The notes: generated by a model from the sequence alone, not told the origin. DNA of 64,000 nt from Vanilla planifolia (GCA_023846275.1 CM043871.1:28550569-28614568), one strand, 5' to 3'; positions 47,864-59,665 are shown, numbered from the stretch's first letter. Numbers and translations: made by a program.

Positions 47864-49356
47864 TGATATAAGATGAAATATTAAAATCTATTTTTACTCA
47901 TGGATAATTAAAAAAAACTAGGTTCAAACAATATATCTATACAAGAGCTTATTTTAAGGTATTATAAATTTAGAATAAAAAATCTTAAGATCATTAGATA
48001 GGTAAGAAGTTTCTCAAATACCAAGAACTTATTCTTTTAACATAAAAGATCTCAACCTAAAAGAAGAGTGATTTAAATTAAACACATCTAAGTACTCACA
48101 TCAGTTGTGAAGTGGTAAAGTACACATATTAATGGAATGTGTAGAAGACCAAACAAAAAATCATGCTGTCACTTACACAAATTCCAAATTTGAATGTGTT
48201 GATTAATTTTTTTGTAAAATGAAATAAAATGAATAAGCACTTTCATGGTAATTTGATGCTTTTTATGGATGTTGGATAATAGATTAAGATCTTTTCTTTT
48301 AAGCCTCTCACTCATCTTTCAAAGGCACCTTCAAAATCAAATTATCATACACAACATGTTTGTATTACACAAGCTTAGTGACAACACCTCATTAATTATA
48401 ATAGAAATTCATCTCATTAATTATAATATAGTGAGTATCCCTATTTATAGAGACCTAAAGGATACAATAATAATTTGTTAACTTAAGAATACAAAAGAAC
48501 ATTTTGAAATACTAAGATGCATATTTTTAGAATTCTAAAAGATATTTAAGAATTCTAAAAGTTGCCAATAATTATAAAAAAATACTTTAAATTCTACTAA
48601 AAAAAATTTAAAAAAAAACTTTCTTGAAAAGTTACAAAATTAATTATCGTAAGCAGTTCCCAAATGTGGTCGTACATTTTGAGTGGTAATGGAAAATGAT
48701 TAGGTGGTGAGCAGCACATGGTGTAATCAATGTGGGTGGAGAGGCGTCTAATGCTTCTCATATGGTTGTCAGGTTAAAAGGGGGTTGATGGGGGTTGGAG
48801 AAAATCAGTGTAGGTAGACGAGTAAATGCACATGCCTTTGGTCAAATGAGTCATGAATTAGGTCTACGTGTGTTGATGGGTCAGCATAGAGAGAGGAGTG
48901 GCATAAGTCAAGTGGGTCAACGAGTTTAAAAGGGTTGACATATGTCAATAACGATAACAATGACTAATGTCGAGAGGCCAGTGGCAGATGACAAATGTTT
49001 TTAGAAATAGCCCAAAACTCATTTTAAGCATTTTAATGTTATTTTTAATCAAAGTTTACATTAACAAAATTATGAGACTATCAAAGGGATCTTTTGAATT
49101 GATTTAAAGTTGAAAATATCCAAAAAAGCAACCAATTATTTTTTAAATAACTTAAACTAATGTATAGATGCAAAACATTTGACAAAGTGTTGAAAACAAA
49201 ATAAAATATAGAGTAAAAAAGCGTTAGCTATAATTGACCCTACAACGATAATATTAATGAAGACTAATGAGAAGTAAGAGACCCAATCTTGTTATGACTT
49301 TGAGTTTGAATAAGATTATTATGCCTCCAAGTATAACCTCTGAATTATGTACTGCA
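47864..49356 (-). repeat. right LTR of the gag-only element
   Basis: It begins TGATATAAGATGAAATA and ends GTACTGCA. It is homologous to 41241-42718 throughout and lies next to the primer site, so it is the 5' LTR. The two LTRs differ at a large share of positions, so the insertion is old. Confidence 0.82.
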
Positions 49357-49985
49357 CATTACTATGTTACCAATGCTATAAAAGGATCTTGAAATAAAGT
49401 GCAAACTAACATCCATACACACATATAAAAAAGAATATTCTTGAATGTATATTCTTTTAATTTGTTTATTAATCCATTAATATATTCATTGTAAAAATAA
49501 TGATATGATATATAGTATACCAACATAAAGATGAGGAATTGAAGAGGTTTTAGCAATACTTAGACACCACTTATTAGATTTAGCATTTATAAAAAACTCC
49601 CCTCAAAATTGTGCATACAAATCATGCAGATTAACTCATAATAATTTGCAATCAAATCACTTTTAACATCCAACAATTTACATAATAGTACTTGGCAAGT
49701 CATATAGCACATAGAGATTTAATATATACAAATATAACAATTGAGAATAGCTCCCCTTACAACTACTAAGCTTTCCTTAGAGCTGTGTATTCAACACTCA
49801 CTTTTATAGGTGACATCTCTAGCAAATTCATCTTAAATTCTTCCTTTAATAGCAATAACTTCTCCCTTTTCTTGAAATCACTTAAGTGTACTACTAAGAA
49901 CCTTTTATAAAGACATCGAATATTATAGTTTCCATATAAAGTAAGCAATAAAAGAAATAAATAGATAGAAACAAATGTAGTATAT
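49357..49985. other. short AT-rich spacer
   Basis: No gene. The open frames 49362-49556 and 49766-49948 (minus) have no recognised motif. The second may be the tail of the minus-strand remnant that follows. Confidence 0.4.
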
Positions 49986-49989
49986 GAAC

Positions 49990-51130
49990 ACTAAACAAGC
50001 TCGAGTGTCATCTTAGTATTAAGTATCCAAATACTCAAGTACATGAATAAAAGTGTTTCTCAAACTCCTATCATTTTTGCCTTTTAATTCAACAATTGAT
50101 TTGGATAAAATTTCAAGTTTAATATAGACCACACTCTAAAATAATAAAAGTTGGCCTTTGAACTTTTTGAGCCATGCATCCATGTTTGACTCTAAGGAAT
50201 TGATTTTAGAAGCAATGAATTATGTGATACATTCTCATGTGTAGCTACTGCAATAGATGATTGGTGTGTGTTGAGGGTAAGGAATAATATCAATTAAGGG
50301 CTTTAGACCTTAATATACACCTATGGCAACAATTTTTCAACCAATTAATCTCTAACATGCCATCTCAAATGTGATTCCATAAAGTACTACATCCTCTTCA
50401 TATCTAAAATCTTCATAGCTCATGGAATACAATCCAAAATAGATGACCTTCTTCTGTACTTGAAACTTTCAAAAGATGCGACTAAGTGTCCAAAACTTAG
50501 ATCGATCTTTTTATTGTACTTTGGGTGTCTACAAGGATTTTCTTCATTAACCTAAAAATTATGTCTACAAGATCAAAAAGCTCCTTCTTCATACAATAAT
50601 AGGTGGCAAGATACATCAAATGTGTAATATATTGCCTATCATCTCCTTTTGATAGGATTGTATTATGCAAAATGTTCATTAGAAAAAGATCTTAACCTTT
50701 TGCACATGCATCATTTGGTCAAGTTACATATCACTCTGTTAACATCAATCGATTCAAAACCTGGACTCTCACAATCTAACCCAAAGGTTGGGACCTTTTG
50801 AAGGTATCCAAAAGAATCTATTTAGATATTCCTTTGTGATTTTATCTAGATTTTGTTGTAAGTATGATCTAACTACACTAAAATCTTTTGAAATTTCTTA
50901 ATTAACATAAAAATGTTAGATCGTCATACTTCTAAATAGATCCTTAGCTGCAAGACTGCATCTAATTGTCTTATAAAGTAGAACAAGATTGGATCACTAT
51001 TTGTACATTCTAATTTGGCATTGAGTGACTTAGGTATATTATTCCCATATTTTTTTATATAATCAAATGCTTCCTTGTCTTTTTTTTGATCTAAAATTCT
51101 CTTCAACAAGTATATAACTGACAAATGATA
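49990..51130 (-). pseudogene. retroelement-associated accessory ORF remnant with coiled coil
   Basis: On the minus strand, pieces at 50924-51124 and 50497-50679 (block RQYITHLMYLATYYCMKKEL, then LVDIIFRLMKKIL) resemble the accessory protein often annotated as a putative plant transposon protein in large plant retroelements. A helical, charged stretch follows near 50070-50210, with MDAWLKKF and LSKSIVELKGKNDRSLRN blocks, a plausible coiled coil. Frameshifts separate the pieces. The family match is from memory and weak. Confidence 0.42.
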
Positions 51131-52130
51131 ATGTTTTTTTTACAATGTTGTCTCTTAGTTACAAGATGCTTAGTTATGTTAAATTACATTATTAAAGATA
51201 TATGCATGTTTTTAGACTTAAGATATGTGACACAATTCATTAGGGTAAACAAAGTTTATCTAGGTGAACATAGTGTGGCATCTAAGGATATAGACTTAAA
51301 CTCCTGAGGGAAGATGAAGTCTATTATATCAAAAACTAAAGATCTTTTTTGAATATAGACATTAAAGATTTTGATTATAATAATGATCATTAAGGAGCCA
51401 TATGATGATGATTCATCTTTAGTTCTTTCATGCCTAATTGATTTTTTAGTGCAAACTTTACTCTATAACTCTATTTAGATTCATGAAGTTATGGTCATAC
51501 ATGATGATCTATAAAATATTATTAGCATCTAAAGTAGTCTTCGTACTTAGCTGATCAGTTGATCGCACATGTTCAAGTCACACATCTCTCATTGTCTACT
51601 TTAGATGCAACAATAATATTATTATGATAAGATAAATCATATTTATCTAATTCTTGTATTCTTTTTAACCAGTTAAGAAATGATATTTGTTTGAATGTGA
51701 GGATCGTACATGGCATAATGTATGATGGCTTAACCCTATAAGTATGAACCATACAGAGTTCAAAAACAATACTCTAATTTTGTTTTTGAATCATAAGAGT
51801 ATGGCATTAAGATCATTATATTCTTTTAAACAAACATATATGAATTTTTGTAGTTCCATACTATGATATCATACATGTATGATAGCCTAATCATACATAT
51901 TAGAATTTGACAATATACTTATATTATTAAGGCAACAATCATATTAATTTATGAATACAAATTTTGTCAATAGAGCAAAAACCAGAGCTCACAAGGCAAT
52001 GTTTGTCTCCATAAGTCCTTTATATGTTGTTAATCCTATATATCATTTTCTCTTTTTAACACATAATTTTGTTCTTATAAGAAAATGATAAATGAAGCAT
52101 GTTTAGACAATTTAACTTCATGCTTTTTGT
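51131..52130. other. palindrome-bearing stretch without genes
   Basis: No coding motif. Several CATAC/GTATG words occur between 51490 and 51950, including a perfect 18-bp palindrome TATCATACATGTATGATA at 51867-51884. The open frame at 51125-51307 (plus) is not called. Confidence 0.5.
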
Positions 52131-52139
52131 TTGATTCTT

Positions 52140-52600
52140 ACAAACTAAAACATCAAAGATGTGCATTTGTACTTGATCGATCAAAGAAAATTTTCACTTT
52201 TAAGTGCATCACATTGCCTTTGTAATTCAACTATTCTATGTTCATTCTTTGTACATGTTTTCTTAAGAGAAACATACATATTGATCAATTTTTTGTGCTC
52301 ATGATCTAGTTCTTTAATCTTATGATGATATATATATATATCATCATCATCATCATCATAAGATTTAGAAAAACAATTATCATAATTAGAAATAGATAGT
52401 ATATTTTTGTCTTAATGACTTGCATTAAAAATATTACAAGACACTTTCTTTTCTTTTTTAATGCTTCTTTTGTTTCTTCTTCTCCTTATTTTTAGTTAGG
52501 ATTGAGATTATTTATTATCATATAACTAATTTAGTTGATATATCACCTCAAATCAAGCAAATAAGTAACAAATCTTTATTCTGATACATTGAGGCAAATC
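52140..52600 (-). pseudogene. Sire-like copia gag fragment
   Basis: Minus-strand translation shows a charged helical block (KIKELDHEHKKLIDMYVSLK, then EHRIVELQRQC), a row of aspartates encoded by the (ATC)n run, and a basic KKEK-rich segment. This is the kind of coiled and acidic region found in the C-terminal half of Sire-type gag. It lies between the primer site at 52877 and the accessory remnant, consistent with one minus-strand element. No intact zinc knuckle was seen. Confidence 0.5.
52324..52364. repeat. (AT)n/(ATC)n microsatellite with hairpin potential
   Basis: A short GATGAT, then an AT run, then six or seven ATC units, flanked by CTTATGATGAT and ATCATCATAAG. The two sides are complementary, so the tract can fold on itself. 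It encodes the aspartate row of the gag remnant on the minus strand. Confidence 0.9.
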
Positions 52601-52876
52601 ATAATATAAATAACTTTTTTCTCTAGTATTTGTTAGTCTCTTCATTCTAGATCTTTTTTTTTGAATAATCAAAGTTGATAAATGGTAGTTTAAATAAGAA
52701 CTACAAGTCATGGTCTATTTTTGGAGTAAATGCAATCTTCCAAGTAGAAAGGTGCTTTCGTACAAACAAAGGAGGGTGATCTAGTGTGATAACACAATTG
52801 TAAATAATTCACCCCACACAAAAAGGTAATATATTAGGATATTTTTTCAAGAATTGCTTCCAATGATATGACCCTA

Positions 52877-52887
52877 CTTTGGTACCA
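52877..52887 (-). other. primer binding site of the minus-strand copia element
   Basis: The minus strand reads TGGTACCAAAG, 9 of 11 matches to the start of TGGTATCAGAGC. It lies two bases from the LTR edge at 52890 and indicates that the element's internal region extends leftward. This fixes the orientation of all LTRs here with a GGGTGAATT edge. Confidence 0.7.
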
Positions 52888-52889
52888 CT

Positions 52890-55145
52890 TATTGAAATAA
52901 TTGGAGAGCAATGTTCAAAAGAGAGGGTTGAATTATACAACTTTCAAACGTAAGCCAAGTTAAAAACTCAAAGTATTTTGAACCCAAAAGCTTTCTCAAT
53001 CTTAATTAATCTTTAAAAAAATTAAGGAATATTCTTTAGCTTTTAGAAACTTTACAACTATTATGGAGTAATGAAATAACCAAAGTATGACAAGCAAAGA
53101 TCGCACAACACTTTAAAAGGTTTTGATAAATGTTTGCTTATATCTAACCTTAGTCAACATGATCTGAGTTTTACTAAATGCAATACTCTCTTCTGCTATA
53201 ATCGATAGGGGTAAACCTTATCAAACCACTCCCTTTTGACAAAATTGGTAAGGGTGCACCTCACATAAAAAAACAAAACAACTATATAATGCATTACAAT
53301 GCTTAAGCAAATCAACCTTATAAAACATTATACCATTTACTTGAAGAAATTATGTGGCAAGAAATCTAAATGCCATGAAAAGATATTACCAATAAGTATG
53401 AATAGTTTTAATGCAATTTATAGAGGAATAAAACATTGAAAGCACTTATTACACAAGTAAGAAAATAACTCTTCATTATTAAGTTTATCCTATAGTTTAT
53501 GGATTTATTTTTCAGTTACAATTGATTTGCTAATTAAATCATCATCATTTTCTTACTCATTTACACATTTATTTATAGTATTTAATAAGATATGTCAAAT
53601 TAAAGAAGTTTTAATAGTTCAAATTACATTCTTAAAATAATTGAACAAATTGTTATAGGTTCTAATGACAATCCACGTAATTATGCCCATTAGATTATAT
53701 CGAGATGATAGATAAGAAGAACTGATCCCTTAATGATGCGCTCGATGACCTATTGATTATACTTGAACTACAATATATAAGTACGATAAAGCACATCTAC
53801 TCTATGATAACTGCTTATCACGCATTGTTATTGCTTGTTAAAACATCATACAAAATGACCATAAAAAAATCTTAAAATCAGATGCAGTTATATTATTATG
53901 TTTTCTACTAAATGAGTAAGTCACATAAATCTGATAACTATATCATATACGTACAATAAATTTTTCAATACTCTTAAGAATTTTTTATGTGATGCATACC
54001 ATATTGATGTGAAAAAGTTCAACCACTAAACCCTCAATAGATATAAGTAATTCATGAATGTATGATGATAACATTATGTTTGTTTAGATTCAAATACATT
54101 ACTATACACTTATCCGACAAATATGTTCATATAAAATGTAATTGTCTTATCGTACAAATATGTGTACGATGAAGGTAAAGGCTTTACTAACCCAAACACA
54201 AGACTTTCACATGAAGTTGATCCCTCATGTGGCAAGATCTTTACTTCTTAGATTTAGTTAATATATCATAATATCTATATGATGAAGTCATAGTACGTAT
54301 ACAACATGCAAGCTCTTCTATCTTTTTTTGTGAAGGTAAATAAATCGTATGAGTATAAGAAATTATTTTGTACTATATAATGCCTAAAAGTATAGAGCTA
54401 ACAAAATAAGCTTCAAAATCATACATAATTAATATAGGGGCTAATATTGGTATGACAAAGACAAATTAGAATAAATAATGTGTCAAACAAATACAATGAG
54501 GATATCATAACTATATGATATGTAAATTTAATTATGTATGACTTGTGACACAAAATAAGAATAACTAGATATACAAATATGATGAAAGACATCATATTGT
54601 ACTATATATACATAAATAAAAATTGAGAACATAGCTTATGTCAACATGATTTCAATATTTAATCATCTTATCATTAAATCTAAGTTGAACTTAAGTTATT
54701 CTTGAACTTTAAGCATTATATTTTCAAATTGTTTTAATCAATTATGCATTTTTTACTCATGAAAAGATAGATAAACATGTGAATAATGCATGAAATAGTT
54801 AAACACAATCCTATGTATTATATAAAGAACAAGTTATAGATTTAAAAAATTCTATCCCAAGTAATGTATTAAGAATGCACTCTAAATGAGCAATCGCTCC
54901 ACCAAGACCTAGGACCAATGGTGCCAAAATTTGCAAGTTAAGTCTAGCTCGAGTAAAGCAACCAGTTGTCATGATTAGTCTTCATGTGTGGATACTCTAT
55001 GAATTAATTGACTAAGCTCTGAAGTAGAGTAACTTAATTGATCTAGAGATGCAGGATATAAAATCATTCAAATAAGATATTAATATAAATAACATAATGA
55101 TTTTATTATCATCAAATAAGTGATACAAAGACTAAGGATTTAACA
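52890..55145 (-). mobile_element. copia-type LTR, about 2.26 kb, beside a primer site
   Basis: The left edge is TATTGAAATAATTGGAGAG (TG changed to TA), then AGAGAGGGTTGAATT, then GATCGCACAACACTTTAAAA. The right end is AAGGATTTAACA. The last 220 bp align with the end of the solo LTR at 45577, for example GTGGATACTCTATGAATTAA with TTGACTAAGCTCT against GTGGATCGCTCCATGGATTA with TCGACCAAGCTCT. It lies between a primer site on its left and a plus-strand copia polyprotein on its right, so the minus-strand element was inserted into an older plus-strand copy. It retains CpG palindromes such as ATCGTACA...TGTACGAT (54149-54170). Confidence 0.72.
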
Positions 55146-57565
55146 CCATATTTACTCAACTTAAAGCTTCTGATGGTAAAGTCACCTTAGGGGGATAACT
55201 TTAATATTGGTAACTCTCCTATATTTACTAGTAAGGTCCTATTAGCTGTTAGTTTAAAGTATAATTTGTTAAGTATAATTTAGCTATGTGATTTAGGTTT
55301 TAAAGTTATTTTTGATTTCAAACAAAATGTTATTAGAAAAAATAACAAACCATTAGTTATAGTTTTTAAGAGAAATGTACTTATTTGTTTGACTTAAAGA
55401 ATGTAGAAGTATGTGCCACTAAATATTTTATATTTTAAGTCAGTGATACCAACCTTTGACATAAAAGACTTTACTATGCAATTACTTTAACTTATAAAAA
55501 AATTATGAAATATAGTTTTGTTAGGAGATTACTTAAATTGTAGTTAAATTGGAAGCACACATATGTAAAATATTGCCTAATTAGAGGATTACTTAAATGT
55601 AATGAAATAGTGAGCACACATATGTTATATGTCAATTAAGAATCCAAGCTAAGTTTTCTTTCAAACCTAAGAGTGAAATTTCTATTAGAATACATTTAAA
55701 GACTCTTCACATAGATTTTTGAAACCTCTTTAGTACAAAATTTGAGTGAAGAAAAAGTTTGACTTGTAGTTGAAGATAGCCATTCTAGATATACATGGGT
55801 TTTGTTCTTTAGAAAAAAGTAAAGACTTTGATAATTCTATTTATTTAAGCCTTAAAATTCAAAAGTGCAATGATAGTTTTAATTAGAAGATCATGATGAA
55901 GAATTCAAGAATAAACTATTTATAGATATGGCATTAACCACACCTTCTCATCATTTAAGACATCTGAGCAAAGTAGAGTTGTAGAAAGAAAGAGTAAGGC
56001 ATTAGTTATTCTGCCTAAGTGTATGCTTAATGATTATGATATACCAAAAATTTTTTTGTCTAAATCGACAACATGACTTGTTTTGTTGTGAACCATGTAC
56101 TTGCCCATTTTATTTTGAAAATTACACCATATGAATTGTTGTATGTTGGAAAATCAAAGATTGCTTATTTCATGTGTTACAATGTAAATATTATATACTT
56201 AATAATGGAAATAGTGAGTTGGACATATTTGATGCAAAATTTGATGAAGGAATATTCTTAGGATACTCATACATTTATAGGTCATATAGAAAATTTATTA
56301 AGAAGACTCTAGTTATAGAAGATTTATTCATATGACTTTTAAATAAATATTTTATCATTAGACATGATGTGATAGTCATGTAAGAAGTTATTGAGGATTT
56401 TGATAAGTTGAGTATTGAAAATAACATTACCCATTATGTGTGGGAGCTAATGACTTTGAGTGAAGAGTTGAACAAAATGGAAAGGAATAAAGTATAGTCT
56501 CAAAATCCGTTTATAATTTGACTTAAACAGATTTTCAAAAATAAGTTAGTTGAAAAAGAAATAGTTGTTAAAAATGGTTAGAATTGTAGTTAATGATTAT
56601 TGTCAAATTAAGAGCATAGATGTTAAGAAAACTTTTACATGATTGCTAAATTATAACATATTAGGATTGTTTTATGTTATACTTGTTATAAAGGCTTCAA
56701 GTTGTATAAATACATGTGAAAAGTGCATTCTTAAATGGTTATATAAATTAAAAGCTTTATGTAGAGTAACCAATCAGATTTGATGCTCACAAAAAATTAG
56801 ATCATGTTTATAAACTAAAGAAATCTTTATATGATTGAAAACAAGCCTCAAGGGTATGGTTCAACAAATAAGATAGTTTTTTTTTATTTCAGATGATTTT
56901 ATAGGAGATAAAGTTGGCATTACTCTTTTCATTAGAATACTATGGAGGAGGATCAAGTAGTTTATCAAAATTTTATTGATGATATAATATTTGGTTTAAC
57001 CAATGATAAGCTTTGTTAGAAATTTTCTAATATAATGAAAAAGGCTTGAAATAAGTTTGATTTCCAAAGTAACTTCCTGTCTTTGATTACATATGAAGTA
57101 GATGGAAAAAAGAATTTAGATATCCCTAACTAAGTACACTTACTACTAAAGAAGGTTGGATTTGAGAACTTAAAAGCACTAACAAATTACTTAGACACTC
57201 ACTTATCTTTTGGAGAAATAAGAAGGAAAATTATAACATTATCCACAATTGATTTTGACTATAATATTTTTGGAAGTTGCATAGCTAAGGTTTTGTGGTT
57301 AGAAGATTATGATATTCATTTAAAAGAAACACTTATTATAACAATGCTAATGCAATATGTCTAACTAAAAACTTAATTCATCACTATTGAACTAAGTATA
57401 TAAATTCTAAACATCAATTTATTTAGACAACAATAAACCTTAAGACTATTTCTTGATCTTTGTTCCTTTAAGTACATAACTAGTTAGCATTTTTACTAAA
57501 TTGTTACCATTCAACACATAATTATGATGTCATTAGGTGTTGTCAATCCTTATGATTGAATTACC
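55146..57565 (+). pseudogene. Ty1/copia polyprotein remnant, Sire-like (copy 1)
   Basis: The plus strand shows copia order: pre-integrase region (DGKVTLGG near 55170, then IRKNNKPLVIVFKRN near 55340), integrase core (FKPKSE, LHIDF, YMGFVL, DHDEEFKNKLF), ERK after the core at 55986, ITPYELL and FDAKFDEGIFLGYS near 56130-56260, then the RT with a KKSLYD*KQASRVWF block (about 56815-56870) and FIDDIIFGLTNDKLC holding the catalytic DD (56971-57010). RNase H ends at AICLTKN and SKHQFI near 57350-57420. Stops are frequent. The protease and gag are missing on the left, cut off by the LTR at 52890-55145. Copia domain order (integrase before RT) is clear. The block FGxTNxKLC is typical of the Sire lineage. 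Confidence 0.9.
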
Positions 57566-58635
57566 TTTTAAGTGATAATAAAAATGAAGAGAAAAGTTAG
57601 TATTTATGGCATCATTAAGCATGAGCTTAAATTTAGGGAGAGGAATTATTATACACATCATTACATACATTTTCACATTTAGCATGCATTTTCATGATTA
57701 TTTTGATAAACTATCACATTCTTGAATATATTTTTAGAAGAGGTTTTGTATTCATCGAAAAAGAGATTGTTAGCCCATGACCATACAAGACCTTATATCA
57801 ATATTTATTAATTTGTTCTTTGAAGATTACTTTATCAGATATTAGAAGATGACGTAGAGATAAGATGTTTTGACATGCATTTGATCATGGGAATTTATCA
57901 AGGTTAGAGAATTTTACATTCTTGAATAATGGATCGAACTTTGCTATGTATAGTCTAATGATCATCTTGGGCAAGTTTATACTAATTTAATGAGTTAGAT
58001 TATGAAAATATATAAATAATTACAAGTGACACTTATACTCATTACAAAGTATATTGCATACATAAATTCAATCATTAGCATTCATATGGTTTTAAGAATA
58101 TATAACTTTAAAATTATCTTCATCATTTAATCCCTAATGATGTAGAAGTTCTTTAAAAAGTTTGTCTTTAAATTATATTAAAAATATACTTAACTTATGA
58201 TATAATATGACAAACTATACAGTAACTAAAATACTTTATGTTGAACACTATGGATTTTGCACTATTTAATGTAATAGATAATTTTTGTTAAATGAAATAT
58301 TTCTTACAACACATTCTTCACCAACACACATTGCTTACTATTGTGCCATGTCAAAGGTCCTTAAGTTAGAGAATTATAATGATATTATTTGTGAGTTGTA
58401 TAATTAGTTCTTTTGACTTAGCACATTGATTAGAAGAGTGTATATTTGATGGATTATTACGAGCTCAACCATATCATATTTTATATTATTAGTTGTATAT
58501 GGTACGATCAGGCCTTACTGAGAAATTATATAAGTGAATGGGTGGTGCATAGGAAGAAATATGAATCTCAAGGCTAAAATATAACATGTGATTTATTAAT
58601 TATAGTAAATATAACATCACTCATATTTCAAATCA
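57566..58635. other. 3' region of copia copy 1 and unassigned DNA
   Basis: AATTTAGGGAGAGGAATTATTATAC (57631 on) is a purine-rich tract like the polypurine tract before a copia 3' LTR. No LTR could be delimited beyond it. The rest is AT-rich, with no coding motif. Confidence 0.45.
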
Positions 58636-59525
58636 CTTAAAATCTCTCAATAAAGTGGGATTATGGAAAGAAAAAAAAATAAAACTTTCATTGTTATGTC
58701 AAAATGTATGTTAAATTTGTATGATTTACTTAAGTATTTTTAAATTTAGGTAATTAACATAGCTTATTATATTATGAATCATGTATTTGCTTATTCTATC
58801 TTGAAAATTATATTATATGAGATCCTTATGCCAAAAAGCTAAGGTTTGGTCACTTAAATGTGCTTGGGTACAAGCGTTATATACTTAATAATGGGATAAG
58901 TGAGCTAACCAATTTTGATGCAATGTCTAGTAAAGGAGTTTTCCTAAAGTACTCATTAAATAATAAGTAATATAAAGTGTTTGATATAAAGAATATAGAA
59001 GTAGAAGAATTTTTCCATGTGACTTTTGATGAATCTCCTTTCATCAGACATGAGGAGTTTGCAAGAAGAGAAATTTGGTAAGTTGAATATGAAGAATAAT
59101 ATAACACATGAATAAAGAAAGGATGAAGCACAAGACTTGATAATAAGTCAAACTCCTTGAGATTTGAAATTCATTAAGGATCACTTTATAGATATAAGAG
59201 CTAAAAGATATAAATCATATTATGTAGCTTTTATTTTTAGTTATGAATCTAAATCTATTGAAGAAGCACTATGTGATGAATTTTGGTTTGTGGCTATGAA
59301 TGAAGAGTTGAATCAACTTAAAAAATGAAGTATGAGAATTAATTATGAGGACCCTAATACATATTGTAATTGAAACAAACTATATTTGAAGAATAAGATA
59401 AAAATAGAGTAGCTAAAAATAAAGCAAGACTAATAACTAAAAGATATAATCAAATTGAGGACATAGATATTGATAAGACTTTTGTATTAGTTACAAGGTT
59501 AGAGATTATTAAAATTTATCTTACT
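58636..59525 (+). pseudogene. Ty1/copia polyprotein remnant, Sire-like (copy 2)
   Basis: A second plus-strand copy covers the end of integrase and the start of RT: GIMERKKNKT (about 58655), a degraded middle, LRFGHLNVLGYKRYILNNG, LTNFDAMSSKGVFLKYS and YKVFDIKNIEVEEFFHVTFDES (58850-59040). Then come ESKSIEEALCDEFWFVAMNE (about 59228-59300), ELNQLKK, LKNKIK and KARLITKRYNQIEDIDIDKT in shifted frames, ending with LVTRLEIIKI at about 59515. The RT catalytic site is missing. It overlaps in content with copy 1, so it is a separate insertion or a duplicate, not its continuation. The minus open frame 58877-59131 is a shadow of it. Confidence 0.87.
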
Positions 59526-59542
59526 AATAATGAATAAGGCAA

Positions 59543-59665
59543 GAGAACTATTATAACTAGATCTTGATTAAGCTTTGATACCACAATTGACCAAGGGACT
59601 AGAGTGAATCTTATAGCTAGATCTTAACCAAATTTTGATACCAAAATGATGCAGGATGAGGTAGG
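59543..59665. repeat. 60-bp direct duplication carrying primer-site-like sequence
   Basis: CTATTATAACTAGATCTTGA..AGCTTTGATACCA (ending 59583) and CTTATAGCTAGATCTTAACC..ATTTTGATACCA (ending 59643) are exactly 60 bp apart, and the following GGACTAGAGTGAATC and GGTAGGAGTGAATCC continue the match. The first copy reads TGGTATCAAAGC on the minus strand, 11 of 12 to the initiator-methionine primer site. A TGATGCAGG word directly follows the second copy and could be an LTR edge. Confidence 0.72.

Larger units (their letters stand above)
41241..49356 (-). mobile_element. gag-only LTR retroelement (TR-GAG/LARD-like)
   Basis: Two homologous direct repeats (41241-42718, 1,478 bp; 47864-49356, 1,493 bp) flank an internal region of 5.1 kb, or about 3.05 kb once the nested solo LTR is removed. 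A primer site adjoins the right repeat, so the element is read on the minus strand. Only gag-like remnants were found inside; there is no RT, RNase H or integrase. The element was therefore non-autonomous. The 5-bp flanks (CTAAT and CATTA) do not match, so the target duplication has decayed or one limit is a few bases off. Confidence 0.8.
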
